From: Sinobaca qinghaiensis
GTDB lineage: Bacteria; Bacillota; Bacilli; Bacillales; Marinococcaceae
Assembly (NCBI RefSeq): GCF_003610495.1
Contig: NZ_RAPK01000006.1
Span: forward strand, 492,839-556,838
DNA: 64,000 nt
Reading direction: 5' to 3'
Below the pieces are notes generated by a model. It saw nothing but the letters and a program-made list of their open reading frames with translations. It searched no databases and was not told the DNA's origin. Numbering within the stretch: the first letter of the stretch is position 1; each line of letters opens with the position of its first letter. Below are positions 44,446-52,650 of this stretch, in pieces. A program made the position numbers and the translations under genes.

Positions 44446-45441
44446 ATGGGACGAATTGTTACGTTGGGAGAACTGCTTATCCGCTTGTCCCCTCCCGGAG
44501 AGCGGACGCTGAAGCAGACAGATCAGTGGAATGTTTATGTTGGAGGGGCGGAAATGAATGTCGCCGTCGCTTTCAGCAGCCTCGGAGGAGACGCCCGTAC
44601 TTTGACAGCCCTTCCCGATAACGCTGTTGGGGGAATGGCACTGGCTGCTTTACGGAAAGAGGGTGTCGATACGTCTTTTATTGCCCGGCAGGGCTCCCGG
44701 GTAGGACTTTACTTTGTGGAAAAAGGGACATCCGAAAGGCCATCGAAAGTAACCTATGATAGAGCATTTTCTTCATTTACCGGGTGGACCCCGGAGAATC
44801 TGGTCTGGGATGAACTGTTTAAAGGAGTGGATGTTCTTCATACGACCGGGATCACGCTGGCTCTAGGGACCACAGCAAGACAGGCGGCTCTCGCCGTTGT
44901 GAAAGAGGCTTCACGCCGGGGCATCCGCATCAGCTTTGATTTTAACTACAGAAGTAAACTGTGGGAAATAAATGAAGCGAAGCAGGCTTTTCAGGAAATT
45001 CTGCCTTACGTGGATATATGTTTTGGCAGTTCCAAAGATTTAACACATATTCTTGGATACGGAAAAGAAGAACAGGCTGATCTGGTTACTTCTTTTATGA
45101 AAGAATATGATATCGAATGCTTTGCGTCTATGACAAGAACCACCTATTCCAATACAAAGCATACGCTGCAGGCATCTGTAATGCATAAACAAAAAGGAAC
45201 GGCTTATTCTCCTGCTTTTGATGTAACAATCCACGATCGAATTGGAGGAGGAGATGCTTATGCCGCCGGGCTTTTGTATCAATTGGTACATCATGCGGGC
45301 AGAAGCCAGGAAGACCAGATTCAATTTGCAGCCGCCGCCGGGGTATTAGCCCATTCTATTGATGGCGACGCCTTTGTTTTAGCAAAAGAAGACGTCGAAG
45401 CGTTCATCCAAAGCCAGGATGGCAGCGGTGTTGTTCGATAA
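44446..45441 (+). CDS. kdgK: 2-keto-3-deoxygluconate kinase
   Basis: A 331-residue PfkB-family kinase that makes 2-keto-3-deoxy-6-phosphogluconate. The N-terminal GGAEMNVAVAFSSLGG sugar-binding motif and the C-terminal catalytic D270 in DRIGGGDAYAAGL are present. The start is ATG 44446, behind AGGAGGGAAAGC; the frame is open further upstream but without a ribosome site. It lies 39 bases after uxaC and 17 bases before uxuA. Confidence 0.93.
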   Translation: MGRIVTLGELLIRLSPPGERTLKQTDQWNVYVGGAEMNVAVAFSSLGGDARTLTALPDNAVGGMALAALRKEGVDTSFIARQGSRVGLYFVEKGTSERPSKVTYDRAFSSFTGWTPENLVWDELFKGVDVLHTTGITLALGTTARQAALAVVKEASRRGIRISFDFNYRSKLWEINEAKQAFQEILPYVDICFGSSKDLTHILGYGKEEQADLVTSFMKEYDIECFASMTRTTYSNTKHTLQASVMHKQKGTAYSPAFDVTIHDRIGGGDAYAAGLLYQLVHHAGRSQEDQIQFAAAAGVLAHSIDGDAFVLAKEDVEAFIQSQDGSGVVR

Positions 45442-45458
45442 TTAAAGGAGGCAAAAAA

Positions 45459-46523
45459 ATGGAGATGGGATTTCGATGGTATGGGAGGGGAAATGACAGC
45501 GTAAGTCTGGCTGATATCCGCCAAATTCCCGGTACCTCTCAAATTGTATGGGCGCTGCACCACAAACAGGCAGGTGAGCGCTGGGAAAAGAAGGAAATAG
45601 AAGAAGAAGTCAACTATATACAATCCTATGGCTTTAAAACGGATGTGGTGGAAAGTGTGAATATACACGAAGATATCAAGCTTGGCCTTCCCTCCAGGGA
45701 TGGGTATATTGATGCATATATCGAAACGATCCGACATCTTGGGGAAGCGGGAGTAAAAGTGATCTGCTATAACTTCATGCCGGTATTCGATTGGATCCGG
45801 ACCGACTTAGCGAGGGAAATGGAAGACGGATCGACTGCGTTATTTTATGAAAAAGATTTAGTAAATGATGTAACGCCGGAGCAGCTCGTGGAAAGAGTGC
45901 TGCAAAACCCTGATTTCACAATGCCTGGATGGGAGCCGGAAAGACTGGCTCATATTCAACAGGTAATCAAGCAGTATGAAGAAGTAACGGAAGACGATTT
46001 GTTTAATAATCTGCAATATTTTCTCGAGCGGGTCATTCCCGTCTGCAAAGAGCATGAGATTACGCTCGGCGTACATCCGGATGATCCACCCTGGTCTGTT
46101 TTCAATCTGCCGCGGATTGTGTCCACACATGAACAGCTTAGACGAATCGTAAGTCTTGTAGACAGTAAATACAATGGGCTGACGCTTTGCAGCGGCGCAC
46201 TCGGGGCCCTGCCGGAAAATGATCTGCCTGCAATGATCCATGAATTTAAAGACAATATTGCATTCGCTCATGTAAGAAATGTATACCGGTATCCAAACGG
46301 AGACTTTATTGAAACATCTCATAGAGAACAGGACGGTTCCGTGCCGATAACCGACATTATAAAAGCCTATCATGATATCGGTTATACCGGCTGCATCCGC
46401 CCGGACCATGGCAGGCATTTATGGAATGAAAGCTGTCGTCCGGGATACGGTTTGTATGACAGAGCTTTAGGCATTATGTATATGCTTGGTATATGGGACG
46501 AAAGAGAAAAAAGGAGGATATAA
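45459..46523 (+). CDS. uxuA: Mannonate dehydratase
   Basis: A 354-residue enzyme that dehydrates D-mannonate to 2-keto-3-deoxygluconate with a divalent metal. Family marks: MGFRWYGRGNDSVSL at the start, ICYNFMPVFDW, the metal-site stretches LGVHPDDPP and CSGALG, AHVRNV and IRPDHGR. Length matches Bacillus UxuA. AAAGGAGG precedes the ATG, and the stop overlaps the start of uxuB by one base (TAATG). Confidence 0.96.
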   Translation: MEMGFRWYGRGNDSVSLADIRQIPGTSQIVWALHHKQAGERWEKKEIEEEVNYIQSYGFKTDVVESVNIHEDIKLGLPSRDGYIDAYIETIRHLGEAGVKVICYNFMPVFDWIRTDLAREMEDGSTALFYEKDLVNDVTPEQLVERVLQNPDFTMPGWEPERLAHIQQVIKQYEEVTEDDLFNNLQYFLERVIPVCKEHEITLGVHPDDPPWSVFNLPRIVSTHEQLRRIVSLVDSKYNGLTLCSGALGALPENDLPAMIHEFKDNIAFAHVRNVYRYPNGDFIETSHREQDGSVPITDIIKAYHDIGYTGCIRPDHGRHLWNESCRPGYGLYDRALGIMYMLGIWDEREKRRI

Positions 46524-47371
46524 TGTTTGCCAATCACGAAACACTTAAAGGGAAAACGGCAATTGTGACAGGAGGCGGCGGCATTCTCTGCGGAGAAATG
46601 GCAAGAGCACTTGGACGCCAGGGAGTAAAGGTTGTTGTGTTAAGCAGAAAGCTGGAGAATGCGCAGGCTGTTGCGGACGATATTACGAGAGAAAATGGGG
46701 AAGCCGTCGCATTTGCGTGCGATGTATTGGATAAAAAAGATATTGAACAGGTGAATGAGCAGATACAAAAAATCTATCCTGTCTATGACATATTAATCAA
46801 TGGAGCAGGAGGTAATCACCCTAATGCGTCCACTTCTGAAGAAGCGTTTGATTGGGAAGACGTAGAAAATCCCGAAAAGAATTCTTTTTTCGATTTGGAA
46901 GAAACAGCAATCCGGCACGTGTTTGATTTGAATTTTACGGGCGCCGTATTGTCTACACAGGTATTTATGAAACATATGTTTTCCGAAAAGGGGAGCAGCG
47001 TTATTAACATCTCTTCGATGAGCGCACCAAGCCCTATGACGAAAGTGATGTCCTACAGCGCAGCTAAAGCAGGAATAGATAACTTTACGCAGTGGCTGGC
47101 CGTTCATATGGCCAAACAGAACATCCGCTGCAATGCAATTGCCCCGGGCTTCTTTTTAACAAACCAAAACCGGAAGTTATTACTGACCGAAGAAGGAGAA
47201 CTGACAGAACGTTCGCAGAAAATCATGTCGCAGACGCCGATGGAAACATTCGGCGAACCGGAAGATTTAATTGGGACGCTGCTATGGCTCGTCGATCCAG
47301 CCTACTCTTCTTTTGTTACAGGTATCACCGTACCTGTAGACGGCGGCTTTATGGCATATTCGGGTGTGTAG
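46523..47371 (+). CDS. uxuB: D-fructuronate reductase, SDR type
   Basis: A 282-residue short-chain dehydrogenase with cofactor motif TGGGGILCGEMA, NGAGG, the catalytic serine in NISSMSA and the Y-x3-K in YSAAKAG. It fits the Bacillus-type SDR that reduces fructuronate to mannonate, the step between UxaC and UxuA, and it differs from the long-chain UxuB of E. coli. ATG 46523 is preceded by AAGGAGG and overlaps the uxuA stop, so the start is well fixed. Confidence 0.9.
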   Translation: MFANHETLKGKTAIVTGGGGILCGEMARALGRQGVKVVVLSRKLENAQAVADDITRENGEAVAFACDVLDKKDIEQVNEQIQKIYPVYDILINGAGGNHPNASTSEEAFDWEDVENPEKNSFFDLEETAIRHVFDLNFTGAVLSTQVFMKHMFSEKGSSVINISSMSAPSPMTKVMSYSAAKAGIDNFTQWLAVHMAKQNIRCNAIAPGFFLTNQNRKLLLTEEGELTERSQKIMSQTPMETFGEPEDLIGTLLWLVDPAYSSFVTGITVPVDGGFMAYSGV

Positions 47372-47386
47372 GAAAGGAAGGGTATA

Positions 47387-48013
47387 ATGGCTGGAAAATT
47401 AGAAACGCTTCAGATGATGATAGATAAAAAAGCAGTTGCTGTGGTACGAGGCAGTTCCGTGGAAGAGGCGGAAATGGTAGCAGAAGGTTCACTTAAAGGC
47501 GGTATTTCTATTTTGGAAATTACGTATACCGTTCCAGGAGCTTCATCCCTTATTTCTTCTTTGATTAAAAATCATCCGGATAAAGCAGTAGTTGGAGCCG
47601 GCACCGTGCTGGATGAAGTTACTGCGAGAATAGCGATTTTAGCCGGCGCCGCTTTTATTGTGTCGCCCAGCTTTAATAAAGAAACAGCACTTTTGTGCAA
47701 TCGCTACAGCATCCCTTATATTCCCGGGTGTTACACAGTAAAGGAAGTAATAGAGGCGCTGGAGTATGGGTCGGATATTATTAAGATTTTTCCTGGAAAT
47801 ACAGTGAGTCCCTCGTTTATTTCTACAATAAACGGCCCTGTGCCGCAGGCAAAGCTTATGCCATCCGGCGGAGTGAACGCAGAAAATGCGAAAGAATGGA
47901 TTAATAAAGGAGCCGCGGCTATAAGCATTGGCAGCAGTCTGTATAAATCAACAGTGGAAGAAGTTGAAGCAGAAGCACGTAAAGTAACAGAGAGTATACA
48001 GGGAATAAAATAA
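47387..48013 (+). CDS. kdgA: KDPG/KHG aldolase
   Basis: A 208-residue class I aldolase that splits 2-keto-3-deoxy-6-phosphogluconate into pyruvate and glyceraldehyde 3-phosphate, the last step of the uronate route. The Schiff-base lysine is K133 in DIIKIFPG, the catalytic glutamate E44 in ILEITYT, and the phosphate loop MPSGGVN is present. AAGGAAGG precedes the ATG. Last gene of the operon. Confidence 0.95.
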   Translation: MAGKLETLQMMIDKKAVAVVRGSSVEEAEMVAEGSLKGGISILEITYTVPGASSLISSLIKNHPDKAVVGAGTVLDEVTARIAILAGAAFIVSPSFNKETALLCNRYSIPYIPGCYTVKEVIEALEYGSDIIKIFPGNTVSPSFISTINGPVPQAKLMPSGGVNAENAKEWINKGAAAISIGSSLYKSTVEEVEAEARKVTESIQGIK

Positions 48014-48028
48014 CTATTAATTTTAATA

Positions 48029-48067
48029 AAAAAGCAAAAATCCCGGCAGCCGGGATTTTTGCTTTTT
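48029..48067. terminator. Two-way terminator between kdgA and the carbamoylase gene
   Basis: Arms of 18 bases, AAAAAGCAAAAATCCCGG and the complement, with a three-base loop; runs of A on one side and T on the other. Confidence 0.9.
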
Positions 48068-48073
48068 ATATGT

Positions 48074-49300
48074 TTAATAACAGTGCCCGGTTGTCCATTC
48101 ATGCATTAGCTGCACGGCCTGGCCGATGTCCTCCCAGCGGGAAAGTTCCGCCGGGTGATGGCTTTTGCCACCGATGCTTGGGACAAACAGCATGACGGTT
48201 GGAATGAATTTGCTGATATGCATAGCATCATGTCCGGCTCCGCTGAACATGCTGTAATAGGAGAAATTCTGCTCCCGGCAGATGGATTCCAGCTCCTGAA
48301 GAAAAGGTTCGTGAAACGTGACGGGCGGCATGTAGGAAAGAGAAGTCTCCTCCCAGTTTCCCGATTCCTGCTCCATCGTTTGTTCTACCATTTTCAGCAT
48401 TTCATCGATCCGCTGGTCCAGCACCGCTTTATCCGGATGGCGGATATCCGCGCTGAACACCGTTTTTCCCGGGATGACATTGATGGTAAAAGGCTCCGTT
48501 TTGATCCGGCCAAATGTGATTGTCGTCTGATCCTCCAGGCTGGATACCCATTCATGAAGAGCCAGCATGGCTTTCATGGCCATAATACCGGCGTCTGCCC
48601 GAGAGGCCATTGGGGAGGGTCCGGCGTGGTCGGCGTCTCCCCAAATCGTAAATTCATGCCAGGACAGCCCCTGAATTCCTTTCACAAGACCAATTTGTCT
48701 TCGTTCATCTTCAAGCACGGGGCCCTGCTCGATGTGGAGCTCGAGAAAAGCATGCGCCTGCTGCAGCCGGTTGGTTTCGTCTCCCTGAAGAACGAGCCGC
48801 TCCAGCTCGTTTTGTACCGTGATATGGTTCTCGTCTGTAAGTGTCATCATTTTTTGTGTACTGTAGGTTTCCGCAAGCACTCCCGAAGAGATCATCGGGA
48901 CGGGAAAGCGGGCACCTTCTTCATTTGTGAAATTAACAAGCAGCAGCGGGCGCTCGGGCATCTTTCCGGATTCCTTGATGGACTGGATCACTTCCAGTCC
49001 GGCGAGGACACCGAGAACACCGTCAAACGTACCGCCGTTCGGAACAGAGTCAAGATGGGAGCCAAGAACAATTGGGTCAAGCGAAGGATCCCTGCCTGGA
49101 AGAAGGCCGTACATGTTGCCGAGGTCATCCTGCGATATGTCCAGATTCAGCTCCTTCATCCACTGCTGGAGGACGTCTCTTGCCTGTTTATCTTCGTCGC
49201 TCAAAGCAAGCCTGGATACTCCGCCTCCGGCAAGCGCACCAATGCCGGCAATCTGGGCATGCCGGTCACGGATACGGGTAATGCTGATGGGGGATGTCAT
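48074..49300 (-). CDS. M20-family amidohydrolase, N-carbamoyl-L-amino acid hydrolase/allantoate amidohydrolase type
   Basis: A 408-residue zinc enzyme of the hydantoinase/carbamoylase branch of M20. Metal ligands are visible: H in LGSHLDSV, D in TFDGVLGVLAGLE, the E-E pair in FTNEEGARF, H in LELHIEQGP and H in GKSHHPAE. Substrates of this branch are N-carbamoyl amino acids, ureidoglycolate-type compounds or allantoate. It overlaps the next upstream gene by four bases (ATGA) and is the last gene of the sigma-54-controlled operon. A uricase gene lies about 9.9 kb away, which keeps allantoate in mind, but the operon partners fit acyl- or carbamoyl-amino acids better. Confidence 0.88.
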   Translation of the reverse strand: MTSPISITRIRDRHAQIAGIGALAGGGVSRLALSDEDKQARDVLQQWMKELNLDISQDDLGNMYGLLPGRDPSLDPIVLGSHLDSVPNGGTFDGVLGVLAGLEVIQSIKESGKMPERPLLLVNFTNEEGARFPVPMISSGVLAETYSTQKMMTLTDENHITVQNELERLVLQGDETNRLQQAHAFLELHIEQGPVLEDERRQIGLVKGIQGLSWHEFTIWGDADHAGPSPMASRADAGIMAMKAMLALHEWVSSLEDQTTITFGRIKTEPFTINVIPGKTVFSADIRHPDKAVLDQRIDEMLKMVEQTMEQESGNWEETSLSYMPPVTFHEPFLQELESICREQNFSYYSMFSGAGHDAMHISKFIPTVMLFVPSIGGKSHHPAELSRWEDIGQAVQLMHEWTTGHCY

Positions 49301-50595
49301 GAGCCGTCACCTTCCCGTTTCTTTAATCCGCACCAGTCTGCGAGAAAAGCGGCGTATACTTTCGTCACCTGTTTCACGCTTTCCAGGTCGACCCATTCGT
49401 CGCCGCCGTGCATGTTGCCGCCGACCGGGCCGTAGCAGGTAGCCGGCGTATCATAATAAAGGGTATAAAATCGTGTATCTGTGGTCGCTGTGATCGGCTG
49501 AAAGGAAAGAGCTTCCTCATGAATGGTTTCGTGAGCCCGTCCGAGCGTCTGCATCATCGGAGAGTCTTCTTCTACAACAGCGCCTTCAGCATGAAAGCCG
49601 AAGAAATAAATATCAGGCGGATGGGAGGCGAGCCACTCGTCATCCTTTACGTGCTCGAGAACCCACGCTTTGAGTTCTTCTTTTATCTCAGATGGATCCT
49701 GACCCGGAAACAACCCGGCCCGTCCTTCGATAACAGCTTCAGCCGGCACGCTTGATGGCCAGTCGCCGGATTGAATCGTACCGATATTAATATTCAATGG
49801 ATGGGGATGATGTTTATAGGCCTCCGGACGTTCGCGGCTGTTGATCATCTGTTCGTAGCTTTTCAACGCTTCGATAACTTTATATGATTTTTCGATAGCA
49901 TTAACGGCTTCACTGGCGCGTTCTGTGTGAGCGCCGGCGCCGAGAACCGTGATACGAAACCAGACAACGCCTACCTGGGAGGTGGAGGCTTTCATGCCGA
50001 ATGGCTCTGGAATCAGTACAGCGTCGGAATTCCAGCCTCTGTCCAGCGCGGCAAGCGCTCCATTTCCTGTGCATTCTTCTTCAATCACGGTCTGCAGCAT
50101 AAAGGGAGCATCAGGCTCATAGCCTGCTTCACGGATCGCCCGGTAGGCAAAAATCATGGCCGAAGCACCGGACTTCATGTCCTGCATCCCCCGTCCGTAC
50201 AGTTTATTTCCCCGCTGAACCGGATCCCAAGGATTGGTGGACCAGAAGCGGAGCGAACCCGGCGGCACCACATCGATATGGCTTTGAAACAGCAGACTTT
50301 TGCCGCTGCTGCCGTGCTTCTTTGAAACGGCGGCAACGACTTCCCGGCCATCGTAAGGATGCTCAGGGATGGAAAATCCCGGATGGGAGGATAACTTTTT
50401 CACATCCGGCGTAAAGCGATCAACTTCCATATCGAGCGTATTCTTCAGATAATCGGCTATATAAGACTGCAGCGGCTGTTCGTTGCCGAGCGTGGAAGGA
50501 AAACGTCCAATTTCTTTTAGAAAATCAAGCTGTTCTTCCCAGTGGTTGTCAATGGCTTGATGAATATCCGTAAGCGCGGTTTGTAAATGAGGCAT
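49297..50595 (-). CDS. M20-family peptidase/deacylase, ArgE/DapE type
   Basis: A 432-residue zinc-dependent hydrolase. Ligand motifs are QSHIDVVPP, GRGMQDMKSG, IEEECTGNG and a C-terminal GNMHGGDEW; a dimerisation lid interrupts the catalytic domain as usual (about 205-320). The family removes N-acetyl or N-succinyl groups from amino acids or cleaves dipeptides. AAGGAGATATGTTCT precedes its ATG. It sits between the SSS symporter and the carbamoylase-type enzyme in one operon, so the two hydrolases probably act on the same imported N-substituted amino acid or on its products. Confidence 0.88.
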   Translation of the reverse strand: MPHLQTALTDIHQAIDNHWEEQLDFLKEIGRFPSTLGNEQPLQSYIADYLKNTLDMEVDRFTPDVKKLSSHPGFSIPEHPYDGREVVAAVSKKHGSSGKSLLFQSHIDVVPPGSLRFWSTNPWDPVQRGNKLYGRGMQDMKSGASAMIFAYRAIREAGYEPDAPFMLQTVIEEECTGNGALAALDRGWNSDAVLIPEPFGMKASTSQVGVVWFRITVLGAGAHTERASEAVNAIEKSYKVIEALKSYEQMINSRERPEAYKHHPHPLNINIGTIQSGDWPSSVPAEAVIEGRAGLFPGQDPSEIKEELKAWVLEHVKDDEWLASHPPDIYFFGFHAEGAVVEEDSPMMQTLGRAHETIHEEALSFQPITATTDTRFYTLYYDTPATCYGPVGGNMHGGDEWVDLESVKQVTKVYAAFLADWCGLKKREGDGS

Positions 50596-50622
50596 AGAAC
50601 ATATCTCCTTTTGTAGTTGGAT

Positions 50623-52215
50623 TTAAAAGCCGAGCATCATCAAGAAGTAACCCCAGATAAGTGCCGCTATAAATACAAAGCTGATAGAAATAATCATCGT
50701 CTGCTTATACTCTTTTTTCAGCTGGGCAAGACCGTTTGGACGCGAAGCGAAGTCTTTAATCGTAATCGCTGACATGCTCGTCTGCTTCATTTTTTTATAA
50801 AAAGCCTGTTCATGGGCAGAAGGACGCGTCGAGAAGCCGATAATAAACAGCGTCAGTACACCGACTGCAAAGGCGACCATTAAGGAATCAATATGGATGG
50901 GTAGGGTAATAACAGCCCTTCGGACAAGTTCATCCACTACGATAAAAGCAGTGGTGCCGGCAAGCATGCTGCCGATAGCGGCCTGGCTGTTCATTCGTTT
51001 CCATTCGAGTCCGCCTACAACAGTCGGAAGCCAGCCGACACCGAAAATCGCACCGGCATAGATGGAAATCCAGTAAATAGCCGCCGGCTGCATAATTGCG
51101 ATCACGCAGACAACCACCGCTACGAGGACCTGTGCATAGCGCCCGACGCGAAGGCTGCGTTTTTCGCTCAGCTTTTTATCAAATAAATGTTCATACAAAT
51201 CCCGGGCAAGAGCAAAACCTGTCAGGACAAACAGGGTAGAGGCCGTGGACATAATAGAAGCCATCAGTCCGGCAAGGCCGAGGCCGCCGAGCGCTTCCGG
51301 AACGTGATTCATAAACCCGATAATCATAACGTTATCCGTCGTTTCAATTCCCGGCTGGATAACCTGCATGCCGCCGGCTGCCAAAAAGACGATCACCTGC
51401 ATAAAAGGAGCCAGAAATACGCCGATTACGGCAGCTTTTAGGATGACAAAATCATTTTTGGCTGGAAACACCCGCGATACGAGCGCCGGGGTGCAGGAAA
51501 AGAATAAGATCCAGACGAGAAACTGCGAAATCGACCAACCCAGCGGCCGTTGTTCGGCGCCGCCGATTGTCCAGTAAAATGGAATGGTCTCACTTAGTGC
51601 TTTCATATTATCAAAGCCTGCCTGGCCGATTAACAGCGGGGCAATCAGGCAGGAAATAGCAAGCATCGTGAACAGCATAATTGTGTCAGTCACGACAACG
51701 CCGTACATGCCGCCAAGAGCACAGAACACAAGCAGTGCAAGCGTGAACAGCACGATCATCAGCGGAAAGGAAATGCCGGTAACCTGGCTTAGTACAAGTC
51801 CCGCTCCGATAAGCTGAATCACGCCGTAGCCGAGCAGGCCGACAATCATAATAACAAGGGCGATAATGCTGACCTTTTTATTTTTAAAACGCATTTCGAA
51901 AAAATCGGGCATCGTCGTGCAGCCTAAGGCCTTCATCTTCCGGCCGATATAAACAACGGCAATCAATGTGCCGATCCAGGCGCCGAATGAGCCGAGGGCC
52001 GCGATTACAAGCGGTCCCTCTGCATAGGACTGCCCGGCAATACCGAGCAGCGTAACGGCACTTAAGTAAGTAGCGCCGAGCGTACCGACAATTAACAGGG
52101 TGGAACCTTTTTCCCCCATTACGTAGAAGTCAGATTTGTTTTTAACAAGCCGGGCAACGAGGCCGCCGGCTACCACATAAAAAATCAGTACAACAAAAAA
52201 TATCGTCGTAGTCAC
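50623..52215 (-). CDS. Sodium:solute symporter (SSS family)
   Basis: A 530-residue membrane protein with about 13 helices, of the PutP/pantothenate-like SSS family. Marks include GATYLSAVTLLGIAGQSY with the Na+-site region, the FFEMRFKNKK loop, LGGMYGVVVTDTIML and GLMASIMSTASTLFVLTG, which holds the second sodium-site serines. Start is GTG 52215, which overlaps the stop of the small gene upstream (GTGA). It should import the substrate of the two hydrolases encoded after it. Confidence 0.9.
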   Translation of the reverse strand: MTTTIFFVVLIFYVVAGGLVARLVKNKSDFYVMGEKGSTLLIVGTLGATYLSAVTLLGIAGQSYAEGPLVIAALGSFGAWIGTLIAVVYIGRKMKALGCTTMPDFFEMRFKNKKVSIIALVIMIVGLLGYGVIQLIGAGLVLSQVTGISFPLMIVLFTLALLVFCALGGMYGVVVTDTIMLFTMLAISCLIAPLLIGQAGFDNMKALSETIPFYWTIGGAEQRPLGWSISQFLVWILFFSCTPALVSRVFPAKNDFVILKAAVIGVFLAPFMQVIVFLAAGGMQVIQPGIETTDNVMIIGFMNHVPEALGGLGLAGLMASIMSTASTLFVLTGFALARDLYEHLFDKKLSEKRSLRVGRYAQVLVAVVVCVIAIMQPAAIYWISIYAGAIFGVGWLPTVVGGLEWKRMNSQAAIGSMLAGTTAFIVVDELVRRAVITLPIHIDSLMVAFAVGVLTLFIIGFSTRPSAHEQAFYKKMKQTSMSAITIKDFASRPNGLAQLKKEYKQTMIISISFVFIAALIWGYFLMMLGF

Positions 52216-52385
52216 TGGGTCCCGCTCCTCTCTGATTCAGGCTGCTGCCTGGATTTTTCCTGCTCCTGCTCCATTTTCCGGATAGCAGGAAGGTATTTTC
52301 TTCTTAAAATAATGACGACAATAATGGAAGATATGAGTGTCGTTAAAAAAGCATTTAAAAACAATATGAACACATCAATATTCAC
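52212..52385 (-). CDS. Small one-helix membrane protein, partner of the SSS symporter
   Basis: A 57-residue protein: one hydrophobic helix at about residues 3-26, then RRKY and a charged, Gln/Glu-rich cytoplasmic tail. The start is GTG 52385, eight bases after AGGAGG; the frame is open upstream to 52481, but that part includes the sigma-54 promoter. Its stop overlaps the symporter start by four bases, so the two are translated together. SSS carriers with short partner proteins are known (for example YhdT with PanF), and this gene probably has such a role. First gene of the operon. Confidence 0.72.
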   Translation of the reverse strand: MNIDVFILFLNAFLTTLISSIIVVIILRRKYLPAIRKMEQEQEKSRQQPESERSGTQ

Positions 52386-52422
52386 CACGTTCACCTCCTG
52401 ATTCGATTCTTCCCCTATACAT

Positions 52423-52440
52423 AAGCAAAAAGCGTGCCAA
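52423..52440 (-). promoter_or_regulatory. Sigma-54 (-24/-12) promoter
   Basis: Read on the minus strand: TTGGCACG, four bases, TTGCTT. The GG and GC doublets are separated by exactly ten bases, matching the sigma-54 consensus almost perfectly. It lies about 40 bases before the GTG of the small membrane protein gene. Confidence 0.9.
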
Positions 52441-52530
52441 CTTTTACAAGCCATTTCCGCCCTCTGGAGCTGTTTTGACACGTTACCTGAGAATCAGTAC
52501 ACTGAAATACGGGTAAAAATAGTCAAATAC

Positions 52531-52599
52531 GGTTCGATTGAACGAAAATCGGTTCGTTTAAACAAGCTTTTTTAAAGAATTGAACCAATAATGGTTCAA
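52531..52599. promoter_or_regulatory. Enhancer-like palindromes for the sigma-54 activator
   Basis: Three related sites built on GGTTC/GAACC: GTTC-GATT-GAAC at 52532-52543, a weaker GGTTCGTTTAAAC at 52551-52563, and a clear palindrome with arms TTGAACC and GGTTCAA at 52580-52599. They lie about 90-160 bases upstream of the -24 box, the normal place for an upstream activator site, and just before the activator gene itself, so autoregulation is possible. Confidence 0.7.
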
Positions 52600-52650
52600 A
52601 ATAAAAGAATAATCTAAAAATTTATAATAATCTTTCGAAAAGAGGAAAAA

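Noticed and set aside
48155-49435. A 426-codon open frame on the plus strand
   Set aside because: It lies antisense to the M20 carbamoylase-type gene, which has all metal motifs and operon overlaps; the plus-strand protein has no recognisable features and no ribosome site.
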